DNA of 64,000 nt from Halioxenophilus sp033283405 (GTDB lineage Bacteria; Pseudomonadota; Gammaproteobacteria; Pseudomonadales; Cellvibrionaceae), in the NCBI RefSeq assembly GCF_033283405.1, contig NZ_JAWMQR010000013.1, positions 70,249 to 134,248 of the forward strand. Reading direction: 5' to 3'. Of the stretch, positions 54,552-63,907 are shown piece by piece; position 1 is the stretch's first letter, and the number at the start of each line of letters is the position of its first letter. Position numbers and translations under genes: made by a program. Below the pieces are notes generated by a model. That model made no database searches, had not been told where the DNA came from, and saw nothing but the letters and a program-made list of their open reading frames with translations.

Positions 54552-56306
54552 CTACAGGGAGTAGTAGTTGGTCACCGCCTCGCGGGTGACAATCCCCATT
54601 ACCTCTGACTCCAGTGCCAGCTGCCGCGGGTTTTGCACGTAGATGGCATCGGTGGACTCCGACTTCATCAGTTGATACGCCTCGAGCAGGGTGGCCTGTT
54701 CGTGGATGGGCGGCAGTGGGCTCTTCTGCCCGGGGATCTCCAGCAGATTGATCGCCTCCGCCAGGGTTAATACCGCCTCCGGAGCCTTCTCCAAAAACTT
54801 GGCCAGATCGGCCGCCTTAATCAGCTGTTTGGGTTTATCGACCTCATCACTCAGTACAATCCAGAGCGGTTTGTTCTCCAGCAGCTGGATAGCTTCGCTG
54901 TAGTCGATGGCGCTACGCGCTTTGACAAAATTGGTGGTGAGCACCTGAAAGACGCCGGCGCGGCTCAGTTCCGAGGTTAACCCGGTAGAGCGGAATGAGC
55001 GACCCTGCAGGCGCAGCAAGGTTTGGAAGATCCCCTTGTTGCCGGCGCCGAGACGGGTGCAGAGGCAGGCGATGACCACCACCAGCATGCTGGGAAAGAT
55101 GGTGTTGGGGTTGTTGGTGAGCTCCAGGATGGTGATCAATGCGGTCAGCGGCGCATTCAGCACCGCGCCAAACATGGCCGCCATGCCCAGCAGCACGTAA
55201 AAGCCGACGCTGGAGGCCTGTTCGTCATACAGCCAGTGGCCACCATAGCTGAGCGCCGCGCCGACCACGCCGCCAATGAAAATGGTGGGGCCGATCAATC
55301 CCCCGGGGATACCAAAGCTTAGGCTGATGCCGGTGGTCAGCAGCTTGGCGATAATAATCACCAGCAACAGCTGCAGGCCCAGTTCGCCGGCCATGGCGGT
55401 GGCCAGGGTGTCGTAACCCATGCCGAGCACCTCGGGCACTTGGGTGGCGACGGCAGCGGTGAAGAGCCCCGCCACGCTGATACGCAACATAATCGGCCAG
55501 CGGGCGACAAAGTTGCCCAGGCTGAGCAGCCGCGAGTAGATGATGGCCACGGTCCCGATCGCAATACCCGCCAGCATCATGTAGGGCAGCTCGGTAAAGT
55601 GCGCCAGGGGCACGCTCTGCACGTAAAAAACGCTGTCGGCGCCGAACGCCAGGCGGGAGAGCAGGCTGCCGGCAAACGAAGCGATAATAATGGGGATAAA
55701 ACCGGCGATGGTGTACTCCAGCAGGACCACCTCCATGGCGAACACCACCCCGGCGAGGGGGGTGTTGAAGGCGGCGGAGATGGCGGCGGCGACACCGGCG
55801 GCGACCATCACCCGCAGGCTGTTGTTGGGGATCTTCAGCCACTGGCCCACCAGGCTGGCCGAGCCGGCGCCGAGATGGACGGCGGGCCCCTCTCGGCCCA
55901 CGGATTGGCCGCTCACCAGTGACAGCACGCCACCGGCAAATTGCACGGCGAAGTGCTGCCAGGGCAGGTGCCCCTGGTGGTTGTGCAGTCGGTCGAGCAC
56001 ATGCGTCACACCCACCTTGTGTAGCCGGCTGGGCAGCAGCTGCATCAATAACCCCAGCAGTAGCGCACCGAGCAGCGGTACCAGAAAGCGGCCGGTGACC
56101 CCTAGGCTCTCGAAATCTTCCGGGTGGCCAAGCCAGGCGGTGAGGGGCAGAACGATGCTGGCGCGAAAGATGATTATCACCACTGCGGCGGCGACACCGG
56201 CTACCAGGCAGAGGATGGTCAGCTGCGGCAGTGCATCCAGATAGGAGAGCTGGCGGCGTAAATTGTGTAGCCGTGGCCGAAGAGTGCGGCGTTTGGGTGT
56301 GGCCAA
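54552..56306 (-). CDS. ClC-family chloride channel/antiporter with C-terminal CBS domains
   Basis: A 584-residue membrane protein: ten or more helices with the ClC anion-path motifs GREGPAVHLGAG, which keeps the gating glutamate, and GIPGGLIGPTIFIGG. Two CBS domains at the C-terminus (about 450-580) may bind nucleotides. The gating Glu suggests either a gated channel or a H+/Cl- exchanger. TTG is used as start, with AAGGAAA upstream; no in-frame ATG is closer. Divergent from argC. Confidence 0.92.
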   Translation of the reverse strand: MATPKRRTLRPRLHNLRRQLSYLDALPQLTILCLVAGVAAAVVIIIFRASIVLPLTAWLGHPEDFESLGVTGRFLVPLLGALLLGLLMQLLPSRLHKVGVTHVLDRLHNHQGHLPWQHFAVQFAGGVLSLVSGQSVGREGPAVHLGAGSASLVGQWLKIPNNSLRVMVAAGVAAAISAAFNTPLAGVVFAMEVVLLEYTIAGFIPIIIASFAGSLLSRLAFGADSVFYVQSVPLAHFTELPYMMLAGIAIGTVAIIYSRLLSLGNFVARWPIMLRISVAGLFTAAVATQVPEVLGMGYDTLATAMAGELGLQLLLVIIIAKLLTTGISLSFGIPGGLIGPTIFIGGVVGAALSYGGHWLYDEQASSVGFYVLLGMAAMFGAVLNAPLTALITILELTNNPNTIFPSMLVVVIACLCTRLGAGNKGIFQTLLRLQGRSFRSTGLTSELSRAGVFQVLTTNFVKARSAIDYSEAIQLLENKPLWIVLSDEVDKPKQLIKAADLAKFLEKAPEAVLTLAEAINLLEIPGQKSPLPPIHEQATLLEAYQLMKSESTDAIYVQNPRQLALESEVMGIVTREAVTNYYSL

Positions 56307-56457
56307 GGTGGATTTCCTTCAATACAACGATCAGTGGTGGTCTGAGCCGGATTTTTCTGAGTTTCTGTGAATATAGTCAGAAGCTTGGCTTTAGCTTTCC
56401 GGTCTTCGGTCTTATTATAACCCCCTAGTATAAAACGTTTGAAAGCGAGAGGATTTT

Positions 56458-57498
56458 ATGATCAGGGCGGGCATAGTTGGCGGCACTGGCTACACGGGCG
56501 TTGAGCTCCTGCGTTTACTTGTCAGTCACCCCGAGGTGGAGGTGGCCCAGGTGACCTCTCGGGCTGAGGCTGGTATGCCGGTGGCGGAGATGTTTCCCAA
56601 TTTGCGTGGCCTGCTCGACCTCTCTTTTACTGCGCCCGACAGTGCCAGCTTGGCCGAGTGTGATGTGGTTTTCTTTGCCACGCCCCACGGTGTGGCCCAG
56701 AGCCAGGTGCCGGAGCTGATAGCCAGCGGCACCCGGGTAATCGACCTCTCCGCCGATTTTCGAATTCGCGACCCGGAGCTATGGGCCAGTTGGTATAATC
56801 AGACGCATGGCTGCCCGGAGTTGATCAGCCAGGCGGTTTATGGCCTGCCGGAGCGCAACCGCTCGGCCATCGCCGAGGCCCAACTGATCGCCTGCCCGGG
56901 TTGCTACCCCACAGCCACCCAACTGGCGGTGATTCCACTGCTTGAAAACAACCTGATCGATCCCTCGCGCATTATCGCCAACGCGGCTTCCGGAGTGAGT
57001 GGCGCCGGCAAACAGGCCAAGGTGGCCAATCTGTTCAGTGAGGTGGCCGACAGCTTCAAAGCCTACGGCGCCAGTGGTCATCGCCATCTGCCGGAGATCG
57101 AACAGGGGCTGCGCGATGCCCAGCCGCAAGGTGCGGCGCCAGCGCAGGTCACCTTTGTGCCCCATCTGTTGCCGATGATTCGCGGCATTCACGTCACCGC
57201 CTATGCCACCCTGCTCGACTCGGCGACCGATGTGCAGGCGCTGTTTGAGGCGCGCTACGCCAATGAACCTTTTGTTGATGTGTTGCCTAAAGGTTCGCAC
57301 CCCGAGACACGCAGTGTGAAGAGTTCCAATATCTGTCGCATTGCCCTGGCACAGCCGCAGGGTCGGGATACGTTGGTGGTTATGTCGGTCATCGACAACC
57401 TTACCAAAGGGGCCTCCGGTCAGGCGGTACAGAACATGAACATTATGTTTGGTTTTGAAGAGACCCTGGGCCTGCGCGCAGCAGCCCTGTTACCTTAG
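56458..57498 (+). CDS. argC: N-acetyl-gamma-glutamyl-phosphate reductase
   Basis: NADPH-dependent reductase for the third step of arginine synthesis. Rossmann motif GGTGYTGVELLRLL at the N-terminus, catalytic Cys-149 in ACPGCYPT, and the active-site His in HRHLPEIEQ. Length 346 aa is standard. GAGAGGA precedes the ATG. It opens the conserved block that runs to tyrS. Confidence 0.97.
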   Translation: MIRAGIVGGTGYTGVELLRLLVSHPEVEVAQVTSRAEAGMPVAEMFPNLRGLLDLSFTAPDSASLAECDVVFFATPHGVAQSQVPELIASGTRVIDLSADFRIRDPELWASWYNQTHGCPELISQAVYGLPERNRSAIAEAQLIACPGCYPTATQLAVIPLLENNLIDPSRIIANAASGVSGAGKQAKVANLFSEVADSFKAYGASGHRHLPEIEQGLRDAQPQGAAPAQVTFVPHLLPMIRGIHVTAYATLLDSATDVQALFEARYANEPFVDVLPKGSHPETRSVKSSNICRIALAQPQGRDTLVVMSVIDNLTKGASGQAVQNMNIMFGFEETLGLRAAALLP

Positions 57499-57549
57499 TG
57501 GAATGGTTGGTTTGATTAAATTTGCTTGTGAGACGTTGTTCGATTGAAT

Positions 57550-58284
57550 ATGGCTGACCAAAAATCGGCCTCCTCCGCGCGCATGGTGGTTGTTCCGCAC
57601 CGGCCTTGGCGCACGCCATTAATGTTATTGGGGTGGGTGCTGAGCATCCTGGTGACTATCGCCATCGCCAGCTTCACCACCAGTGTCTACACCCGTGCCC
57701 GCATTCAGGATCTTGAGTTACTCAACCAGAATCTGGAAGTGGAGCTGAGCCAGTTTGAGGCGGATGCCGAATCTCTGCGTCAGCAGGTAACCAATTTTCG
57801 GATGAGCTCCGACATCGACAAGATGGCGGCGCAGGATGTTCGGCAGGAAATTTTACGACTACAGACGCACATCACGGAATTGGAACAGGAAATCAGTTTT
57901 TATCGAGGGTTGATGGATCCAAGCAGCACACAGCAGGGTTTGGGCATTGGTAAGGTGGAGCTGTTTGCCACCACCGAACCAAGGCGCATTCACTATCGTG
58001 TGGTGGTGCAACAGGTGGCTGCGAATCACAATCTGGTGAGCGGCAATTTGTCGGTCGATATTGTTGGGCGCCTCGACGGCCGAGCGAAGACTTTGCATAT
58101 TCAGGATTTATCTGAGCAGATTGACTCAGACGGTATTAAACTTAGGTTTAAGTACTTTCAAACCATTGAGGGAGAAATGCTGTTGCCTGAGGGCTTTGAG
58201 CCCCAGAGACTGGAGCTTGAGGCGAGCGCCTCGAAGCTGGGCAGCATTTCCGAAAAAATTGACTGGCATGTGCAGGAGTTATAA
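57550..58284 (+). CDS. Membrane-anchored coiled-coil protein, DUF6776 type
   Basis: A 244-residue protein with one helix near residues 25-45 (LMLLGWVLSILVTIAIASF), a coiled coil of about 70 residues (LELLNQNLEVELSQFEADAESLRQQ, abbreviated to LELLNQNLEVEL) and a beta-rich C-terminal domain. It occupies the place of PA0664 beside argC in Pseudomonas. The start is taken at the ATG at 57550 rather than a TTG two codons upstream. Function unknown; its position before bactofilin suggests a cell-envelope or cytoskeletal link. Three bases separate it from the bactofilin gene. Confidence 0.8.
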   Translation: MADQKSASSARMVVVPHRPWRTPLMLLGWVLSILVTIAIASFTTSVYTRARIQDLELLNQNLEVELSQFEADAESLRQQVTNFRMSSDIDKMAAQDVRQEILRLQTHITELEQEISFYRGLMDPSSTQQGLGIGKVELFATTEPRRIHYRVVVQQVAANHNLVSGNLSVDIVGRLDGRAKTLHIQDLSEQIDSDGIKLRFKYFQTIEGEMLLPEGFEPQRLELEASASKLGSISEKIDWHVQEL

Positions 58285-58286
58285 TC

Positions 58287-58766
58287 ATGTTTGGCGGTAA
58301 AAAAGTTTCAGAAACCACGAGCGGTTCTCCTGGCACTACCACCCTGATTTCAAAAAATACCGAAATTGTTGGTGATATGGTGTTCAGCGGCAATCTTGTG
58401 GTCGAAGGTAAGGTCAGTGGTAATATTCTGGCGGCGGCGGGCAGTAAAGCCAATCTGCGCCTGCTGGAAAGCGGTGAAGTGCACGGCGAGATTCGCGTGC
58501 CGACCATAATCATCAACGGCAAGGTGAGTGGCGATGTCTACTCCAGCGAGCATATTGAGCTGGCAGCGCGCGCAGTGGTGGACGGTAACGTACACTACAA
58601 CCTGATCGAAATGGTGAAGGGTGCGCAGGTGAATGGAAATTTGGTGTTCAGCAAGGTAACAGAAGGGGCAGAGCCGCAGGGCCGCAGTGGTCCCGTTACC
58701 AAGCTGAAGCCTATGCCGGAGCCCGCGGACTTGAAAAGCGTCGATGCCAAACCCATTAATGCATAG
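58287..58766 (+). CDS. Bactofilin
   Basis: A 159-residue polymer-forming cytoskeletal protein. The core is a right-handed beta-helix of short repeats around GDMVFSGNLVVEGKVSGNIL, GEVHGEIRVPTIIINGKVSGDVY and AVVDGNVHYN (first and second shortened: key parts are VFSGNLVVEGKVSGN and IINGKVSGDV). Flexible, Pro-rich tails flank it. AGGAG lies 8 bases before the ATG. Likely forms membrane-associated filaments with the upstream coiled-coil protein, although that partnership is inferred from adjacency. Confidence 0.93.
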   Translation: MFGGKKVSETTSGSPGTTTLISKNTEIVGDMVFSGNLVVEGKVSGNILAAAGSKANLRLLESGEVHGEIRVPTIIINGKVSGDVYSSEHIELAARAVVDGNVHYNLIEMVKGAQVNGNLVFSKVTEGAEPQGRSGPVTKLKPMPEPADLKSVDAKPINA

Positions 58767-58792
58767 TCTTTTCGTTTTTATTTGAGGTAAGC

Positions 58793-59158
58793 ATGGCGTC
58801 AGGTGTGCAGTTCCAGGATGTTGGCAGTAACCAGCTTCTTCACGTTACCGCCAATGCTGTCGGTAAGGTGCGCGAACTTATTGAAGATGAAGGCAACGCT
58901 GACCTCAAATTGCGAGTTTATGTCACTGGTGGCGGTTGTTCCGGCTTCCAGTACGGCTTTACCTTCGATGAAAAAGTCGCCGACGATGACTCCATCGTGC
59001 AGGTCGATGGTGTGGGCGTAGTGGTTGATGCGCTCAGCTACCCCTTCTTAAGCGGCGCTACGGTCGACTATGAGCAAGGATTGGCAGGCTCTCGCTTTGT
59101 GGTAACCAACCCCAATGCCGCCAGTACTTGTGGCTGTGGTGCTTCCTTCTCTATCTAA
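58793..59158 (+). CDS. erpA: Iron-sulfur cluster insertion protein ErpA
   Basis: A-type Fe-S carrier of 121 aa with the three ligand cysteines Cys-49 (TGGGCSGFQYGF), Cys-113 and Cys-115 (STCGCGASF). Delivers clusters to apoproteins such as IspG and IspH. The position between argC and anmK is conserved with Pseudomonas. GAGGTAAG precedes the ATG. The next gene starts inside its 3' end or just after it. Confidence 0.96.
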   Translation: MASGVQFQDVGSNQLLHVTANAVGKVRELIEDEGNADLKLRVYVTGGGCSGFQYGFTFDEKVADDDSIVQVDGVGVVVDALSYPFLSGATVDYEQGLAGSRFVVTNPNAASTCGCGASFSI

Positions 59159-59630
59159 TATTCTTCCACTTCGCTATGGGGCTCTGTTATTGGGGCTCTT
59201 TACGCTGTGTTGGCTGGCTCCCCGCAGCTATGCTCAGGAAGAGCTCCCCGCGGTAACGCTGTTTGCTGGTCAACACTGGCTGGCCGGGGTCAATTCCGAC
59301 TCCCCGGCAGAGCTTGAGCAGCTGTTGTTGAAAATCGAGCAGCTGTTTGCCATGGAGTCTGAAATCGGTGAGTACGAGCCGGTGGTTATGGTGCTGCATG
59401 GGCCGGAAGTGGCTATTTTCCTACGCAGTAATTATCAGCAAAACAAGCATCTTGTGGATTTGGCGGCACGGCTCACAGCGTTTAATATCGTCGATATTCG
59501 GGTTTGTGAAACACGCTTGGCTGATTTGGGCGAGCCACGGGAGGGGTTGGTGCCTTTCGTCGATACTGTGCCCTTTGGCCCAGCGGAGATAAACCGGCTG
59601 CTTAACGAAGAGCACTACGTCAATTTTTAG
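59115..59630 (+). CDS. DsrE-like exported protein
   Basis: About 171 aa as drawn, with a signal peptide (YGALLLGLFTLCWLAPRSYAQE, cleavage near AYAQ-type site) and a DsrE/DsrF-like core: YEPVVMVLHGPEVAIFL, then NIVDIRVCETRL with one Cys. The start is uncertain: ATG 59115 would overlap erpA by 44 bases, while GTG codons a few residues later are equally possible and no Shine-Dalgarno decides. Related DsrE proteins act in sulfur relay, but a single Cys gives limited support for that here. Confidence 0.65.
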   Translation: MPPVLVAVVLPSLSNILPLRYGALLLGLFTLCWLAPRSYAQEELPAVTLFAGQHWLAGVNSDSPAELEQLLLKIEQLFAMESEIGEYEPVVMVLHGPEVAIFLRSNYQQNKHLVDLAARLTAFNIVDIRVCETRLADLGEPREGLVPFVDTVPFGPAEINRLLNEEHYVNF

Positions 59631-60747
59631 TGGCGTTGCCCAAGTAAACGCCACCTAACACCAGAAATTGGTCGGCGCCGGTCACTGCAGGGTGGTTGCC
59701 GGCCAGGCCAGCCAGACGTCGATGAGCGAGCCAGGCAAAGCCACAGGCCTCCACCCAGTCGGGCGCAATGCCAAGATCATTGGTTGTGGTTACCGGTACC
59801 GGTGCCAGCAGCTGACTCAGTCGTTCCAGCAAGGTGCGGTTGTGGGCACCGCCACCACAGATAAATACCGCCTCCCCAAGAAACTCCCCCTTGATACCCG
59901 CCACAATCGATTGTGCAGTCAGCTCCAGCAGAGTTGCCTGCACATCTGCCGGTCTGGGGGTGGTGGGTAGTGCTGCCAAAAGCTCATTCAGCCAGCCGAG
60001 GTGAAAATCTTCTCGGCCAGTACTTTTGGGTGCGGGTAGGCTGAAGAATGGGTGTGACAACAGGCGATCGAGTAGTTCGCTAATGACGGTTCCGGAGGCG
60101 GCCCACTGGCCATCCCGATCAAAAGGCTGTTGTCTATGCTGATCAATCCAGGCATCCATCAAGGCGTTGCCTGGGCCAAGATCAAAGCCTCGAATATCGC
60201 CGGTGCGGGGCAGCCAGGTAACGTTGCTCATACCGCCGATGTTGATCAGCGTCCGGTTTTGTTCGCGGCTCTGAAAAAATGCCTGATGGAAGATGGGCGC
60301 CAGTGGTGCCGCTTGACCGCCACCGGCCATGTCCATACGGCGAAAATCGGCAACGGTATCGATGCCAGTGCACAAAGCGATGATATTCGGATCGCCAATC
60401 TGCAGAGTGAACGGGCCGCCGTGGCTGCCGCTGGGCCGATGTCGTATCGTTTGGCCGTGACTGCCAATGGCTTTCACTTCGGCTGCATCGACACCCGCTT
60501 GTGTTAGCAGGCTGTTGCTGGCGCTGGCAAAGTGTTGGGCCAGTTGGCGGTCACAGGCGCCGAACAGGTCGATGTCCACCTGCTGGTCGTGGCAGAGGGT
60601 GAGTAGTTGCTGCTTCAGGGGCTGTTGCAGGGGATAGCTGAGTGCACTCAGTAGTTGAGTTTGATGCTCGGAAATTTCGACCAGGGCAGCATCGATGCTA
60701 TCGATGCTGGTGCCGGACATAAGCCCGACGTACAGTTCCCTAGTCAT
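59620..60747 (-). CDS. anmK: Anhydro-N-acetylmuramic acid kinase
   Basis: Kinase of 375 aa that recycles cell-wall anhMurNAc to MurNAc-6-phosphate. N-terminal LMSGTSIDSIDAALVE is the family signature. Phosphate and sugar residues lie in AIGSHGQTIRHRP, TLINIGGMSNVTWL and DLGPGNALMDAW. It overlaps the M23 peptidase gene by four bases (ATGA) in the same operon, so peptidoglycan cleavage and recycling are linked. Its 3' end meets the DsrE gene, with an 11-base overlap of the stops. Confidence 0.96.
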   Translation of the reverse strand: MTRELYVGLMSGTSIDSIDAALVEISEHQTQLLSALSYPLQQPLKQQLLTLCHDQQVDIDLFGACDRQLAQHFASASNSLLTQAGVDAAEVKAIGSHGQTIRHRPSGSHGGPFTLQIGDPNIIALCTGIDTVADFRRMDMAGGGQAAPLAPIFHQAFFQSREQNRTLINIGGMSNVTWLPRTGDIRGFDLGPGNALMDAWIDQHRQQPFDRDGQWAASGTVISELLDRLLSHPFFSLPAPKSTGREDFHLGWLNELLAALPTTPRPADVQATLLELTAQSIVAGIKGEFLGEAVFICGGGAHNRTLLERLSQLLAPVPVTTTNDLGIAPDWVEACGFAWLAHRRLAGLAGNHPAVTGADQFLVLGGVYLGNATKN

Positions 60748-62180
60748 TGCACGCTTTCAAAATCGTCTTTTAAGGCAAGCTGTGTGTTGGCCATGTAGCC
60801 GAGTTCGGCCAGCAGCGGCTGAGTTTGCTGTGCAAAACGGAGCATTTCTGCTTCGGGGACCGATTTTGCTTTGGGGAGCGCGACGGTAACGGGGTTGCGG
60901 ACCGCGCCGTTAACATAGAATTCGTAGTGTAGGTGTGGGCCGGTGGCCAGACCGGTAGATCCAACATAGCCGATAATTTGGCCCTGTTTCACGCTGGTAC
61001 CTTGACGAACGCCGCGTTGGAATTTGCTCATGTGGGCGTAGCGGGTTTGGTAGGTTTGTCCGTGTTGGATGGTGACTACGTTGCCATAGCCGCCGTTGCG
61101 ACCGGCAAAGATCACCTTGCCATCGCCTACGGCACGAATAGGAGTGCCGGTGGGAGCAGCGTAGTCTGTGCCTTTATGGGCGCGAATGGTGTTCAGTACC
61201 GGGTGCTTGCGGTTCAGGTTAAAAGGTGAGCTGATGCGCGCGAAATCGACTGGCGTACGCAGAAACTCCTTGCGCATAGACTGGCCATCGGGTGTGAAGT
61301 ACTGGCTGTCGCCTTTGCTGTCGGTGTAGCGAACCGCGCGGTAGGTCTTACCTTGATTGATAAATTCAGCGGCCAGAATATTGCCGTTGGCGAATTTTTC
61401 CCCGTCCAGGTACTGCTCCTCGTAGAGGACCTTGAAGCTGTCGCCTTGGCGGATATCGAGTACAAAGTCGATATCCCAGCCAAAAATATTGGCGGTTTCC
61501 ATAATCATGCCATCGTCCATGCCGGCTTTCGTGCCTGCCAGGAACAGGGAACTATCAATCGTCGCGGTACGGAAAACGGACTGGGTCTCGGGCGTGCGCA
61601 CCAGCTCGTTAAAGTCGAAGCCCTGTTCCTGGCGGTCGAAGGTGTGAGTCACCAGGCGGTTGGGCTGATAACGCAGGGAGGCTAGGTGCTGATCGGCGTT
61701 AATTTGCATCTCCAGGGTCTCACCTGGGCGCAGCTTGGTAAGCTCCTTGGCTTGTTCGCTGCCGCTCACAAACAGGTAAACCTCCCGGTCACTAAGGCCG
61801 GCGCGGTGGAATATCAGAGTGAGGTTATCGCCAGATTTAACGGTAACTTCCTGCCACGGCAGGCTAGGCACGGGGGTGGAGTTCAGTTCACTGTTTTCAA
61901 CGGCGATCGCCTGTTCGACTTCAGGCACCAAAATGGCGTTCGCATCCTGTGTGGAGCTGTTTAAACTCTCCAAGTTGGTGCTGAGTTCTTGGCCGGAAGG
62001 GCTTAAGAGGTTTTGTTCGGGTAGCGCGCTGGCGTCTTCGAAGTTAAGACTGCGAATGGCCTCGGCGTGTTTGGATGGCCAGAGGGCAAGGGTTGCGGAA
62101 AGGCAGACCGTCAGCCCGCTTGTGACAAGCAGGTGGCTCTTCGGAAAATGTATCCAGCATGAATCAATAAAACTTTTCAT
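60744..62180 (-). CDS. M23 family metallopeptidase (MepM-like endopeptidase)
   Basis: A 478-residue peptidoglycan endopeptidase: N-terminal anchor near residues 15-35, an OapA/LysM-like middle (VKSGDNLTLIFHRAGLSDREVYL) and a LytM domain with zinc ligands in HKGTDYAAPTGTPI and HLHYEFYVNG and the YGNVVTIQHG strand. The start is placed at ATG 62180; a GTG at 62195 is possible, and neither has a strong Shine-Dalgarno. Same position as PA0667 in Pseudomonas. Divergent from tyrS. Confidence 0.92.
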   Translation of the reverse strand: MKSFIDSCWIHFPKSHLLVTSGLTVCLSATLALWPSKHAEAIRSLNFEDASALPEQNLLSPSGQELSTNLESLNSSTQDANAILVPEVEQAIAVENSELNSTPVPSLPWQEVTVKSGDNLTLIFHRAGLSDREVYLFVSGSEQAKELTKLRPGETLEMQINADQHLASLRYQPNRLVTHTFDRQEQGFDFNELVRTPETQSVFRTATIDSSLFLAGTKAGMDDGMIMETANIFGWDIDFVLDIRQGDSFKVLYEEQYLDGEKFANGNILAAEFINQGKTYRAVRYTDSKGDSQYFTPDGQSMRKEFLRTPVDFARISSPFNLNRKHPVLNTIRAHKGTDYAAPTGTPIRAVGDGKVIFAGRNGGYGNVVTIQHGQTYQTRYAHMSKFQRGVRQGTSVKQGQIIGYVGSTGLATGPHLHYEFYVNGAVRNPVTVALPKAKSVPEAEMLRFAQQTQPLLAELGYMANTQLALKDDFESVQ

Positions 62181-62403
62181 TGTCTTATCAGACACTTACA
62201 GCAGTTTCTTAACAAGTGAGTAAAATTGTAGTACGAGTTTTTCGTTTATAACAGAAAAATTACGTTATTACATCTAATTCTGTGACTCATAAGACGGAAT
62301 CCTCCTCAAACTGAGAAACTTGTTTTTATTTGATAATTCGGTATGGTTCCGCCCGCAATTTTCAGTCCAAATCACGTTTTTTCCTTAGTGTATCGAGTAC
62401 GCA

Positions 62404-63714
62404 ATGATGTCCGGCCAATTCAATTTACTTGAAGATCTGCAAGCCCGGGGGCTGCTTAACCAAATGACCGGCGAGGATCAGCTTGCTGAGCACCTGGTGG
62501 CTGGTGGTCGAACGCTCTATTGTGGCTTTGACCCTACCGCCGATAGCCTGCATATAGGCAGCCTTGTGCCGTTATTGACGCTGAAGCGTTTTCAACTGGC
62601 CGGTCATAAACCGATTGCGCTGGTTGGAGGTGCCACAGGACTGATTGGCGATCCAAGTTTCAAGGCGCAGGAGCGAAAGCTAAATACGGCCGATATTGTC
62701 GCTGAGTGGGCCGGCAAGATCAGGCAGCAAGTAGCGCAGTTTGTGGATTTTGAGGAGAGTGCTGTCAAGGCTGAGGTGGTCAACAATCTGGACTGGGTGG
62801 GCGAGCTCAACCTGATCGATTTTTTGCGTGACGTGGGTAAGCACTTCTCTGTTAATAACATGATTAACAAGGAGTCGGTCAAGCAGCGTTTGGAACGGGA
62901 GGGGGCGGGTATCTCTTACACCGAATTTACCTACATGCTGCTGCAGAGCTATGATTTCGCCGAGTTGTACCACCGGCACAATTGCACCTTGCAGATTGGC
63001 GGCTCCGATCAGTGGGGCAATATAGTGGGTGGTGTTGACCTGGCTCGAAAATTATATGGTGGGCAGGTGTTCGGGCTGACCCTGCCGCTGGTGACCAAAT
63101 CCGATGGGACTAAGTTCGGCAAGACTGAATCAGGCACTATCTGGCTCAGCCCGAAAAAGACCTCGCCTTACATGTTTTACCAGTTCTGGATAAACACCGC
63201 CGACGCAGATGTATACAAATTCCTGAAGTACTTCACCTTTTTGCCGGTAGAACAGATTGACGCGGTTGAGGCCGAAGATGCCAAGCGCGAAGGGCGGCCT
63301 CAGGCGCAGGCGCTGCTGGCTAAAGAGGTCACGCGATTGGTTCATGGCGAGGCGGGCTTGGTAGCTGCAGAGCGTATTACGGAAGCGCTATTCAGTGGTA
63401 ATAGTGATCAGTTGGATGAGGGTGATCTGGAGCAGCTGGCCCTGGATGGCTTGCCGACGACCACTGTCAGCTATCCGGAGGTGGCGAACAAACCGTTGAC
63501 CACCTTGTTGACTGAGTGCGGTATGGTAAAAGCAGGGCGGGAAGTGAAGGATGCGCTCGGTCGAAGTGCTGTATGGGTGAATGGCGTCGCTAAAAGTGAA
63601 GTGGACAACCTCGCTTCCGGCGAAACTTTTGCTCAGGATTTCTCCCGATTCGGGAGCTACTTTTTAGTCAAGCTGGGCAAGAAAAAAGCGCATCTATTTG
63701 TGCTTGAGTACTAA
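62404..63714 (+). CDS. tyrS: Tyrosyl-tRNA synthetase
   Basis: Class I synthetase of 436 aa. HIGS at residues 50-53 (YCGFDPTADSLHIGS) and KFGKTESG are the signature loops; the C-terminal part has an S4-like RNA-binding domain (VKAGREVKDALGRSAVWVNG). Charges tRNA-Tyr. The ribosome site is weak (no clear GGAG). A promoter of the rRNA type lies about 170 bases downstream, as in Pseudomonas where tyrS precedes an rRNA operon. Confidence 0.97.
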   Translation: MMSGQFNLLEDLQARGLLNQMTGEDQLAEHLVAGGRTLYCGFDPTADSLHIGSLVPLLTLKRFQLAGHKPIALVGGATGLIGDPSFKAQERKLNTADIVAEWAGKIRQQVAQFVDFEESAVKAEVVNNLDWVGELNLIDFLRDVGKHFSVNNMINKESVKQRLEREGAGISYTEFTYMLLQSYDFAELYHRHNCTLQIGGSDQWGNIVGGVDLARKLYGGQVFGLTLPLVTKSDGTKFGKTESGTIWLSPKKTSPYMFYQFWINTADADVYKFLKYFTFLPVEQIDAVEAEDAKREGRPQAQALLAKEVTRLVHGEAGLVAAERITEALFSGNSDQLDEGDLEQLALDGLPTTTVSYPEVANKPLTTLLTECGMVKAGREVKDALGRSAVWVNGVAKSEVDNLASGETFAQDFSRFGSYFLVKLGKKKAHLFVLEY

Positions 63715-63879
63715 TTTTATTTAAGGCCAAATTTTACTTGCCAATGGGAATGGCCTTTCGTATAGTTCGCGCCCTCGCTTGGGGGCTGTATTTCACCAGG
63801 CGAAGTGAGCTGAGGTTTTGTGTGTTGCAACGTCCCGATGGGCTTGCGTCACGCCGGAAAAACTTTCCAAAACAAAAGC

Positions 63880-63907
63880 TTGCACAAGGGTTTTAGATGC
63901 GTATAAT
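63880..63907 (+). promoter_or_regulatory. Strong sigma-70 promoter, probably of an rRNA operon
   Basis: TTGCAC (63880-63885), a 16-base spacer and TATAAT (63902-63907), preceded by an A/T-rich UP-like stretch (AACTTTCCAAAACAAAAGC) and followed by a GC-rich start region. After it the leader runs to the window end with no open frame, as expected before 16S rRNA. Confidence 0.7.

Noticed and set aside
63723..63757. AAGGCCA/TGGCCTT hairpin as tyrS terminator
   Set aside because: Long 21-base loop, and only three T follow; too weak to call.
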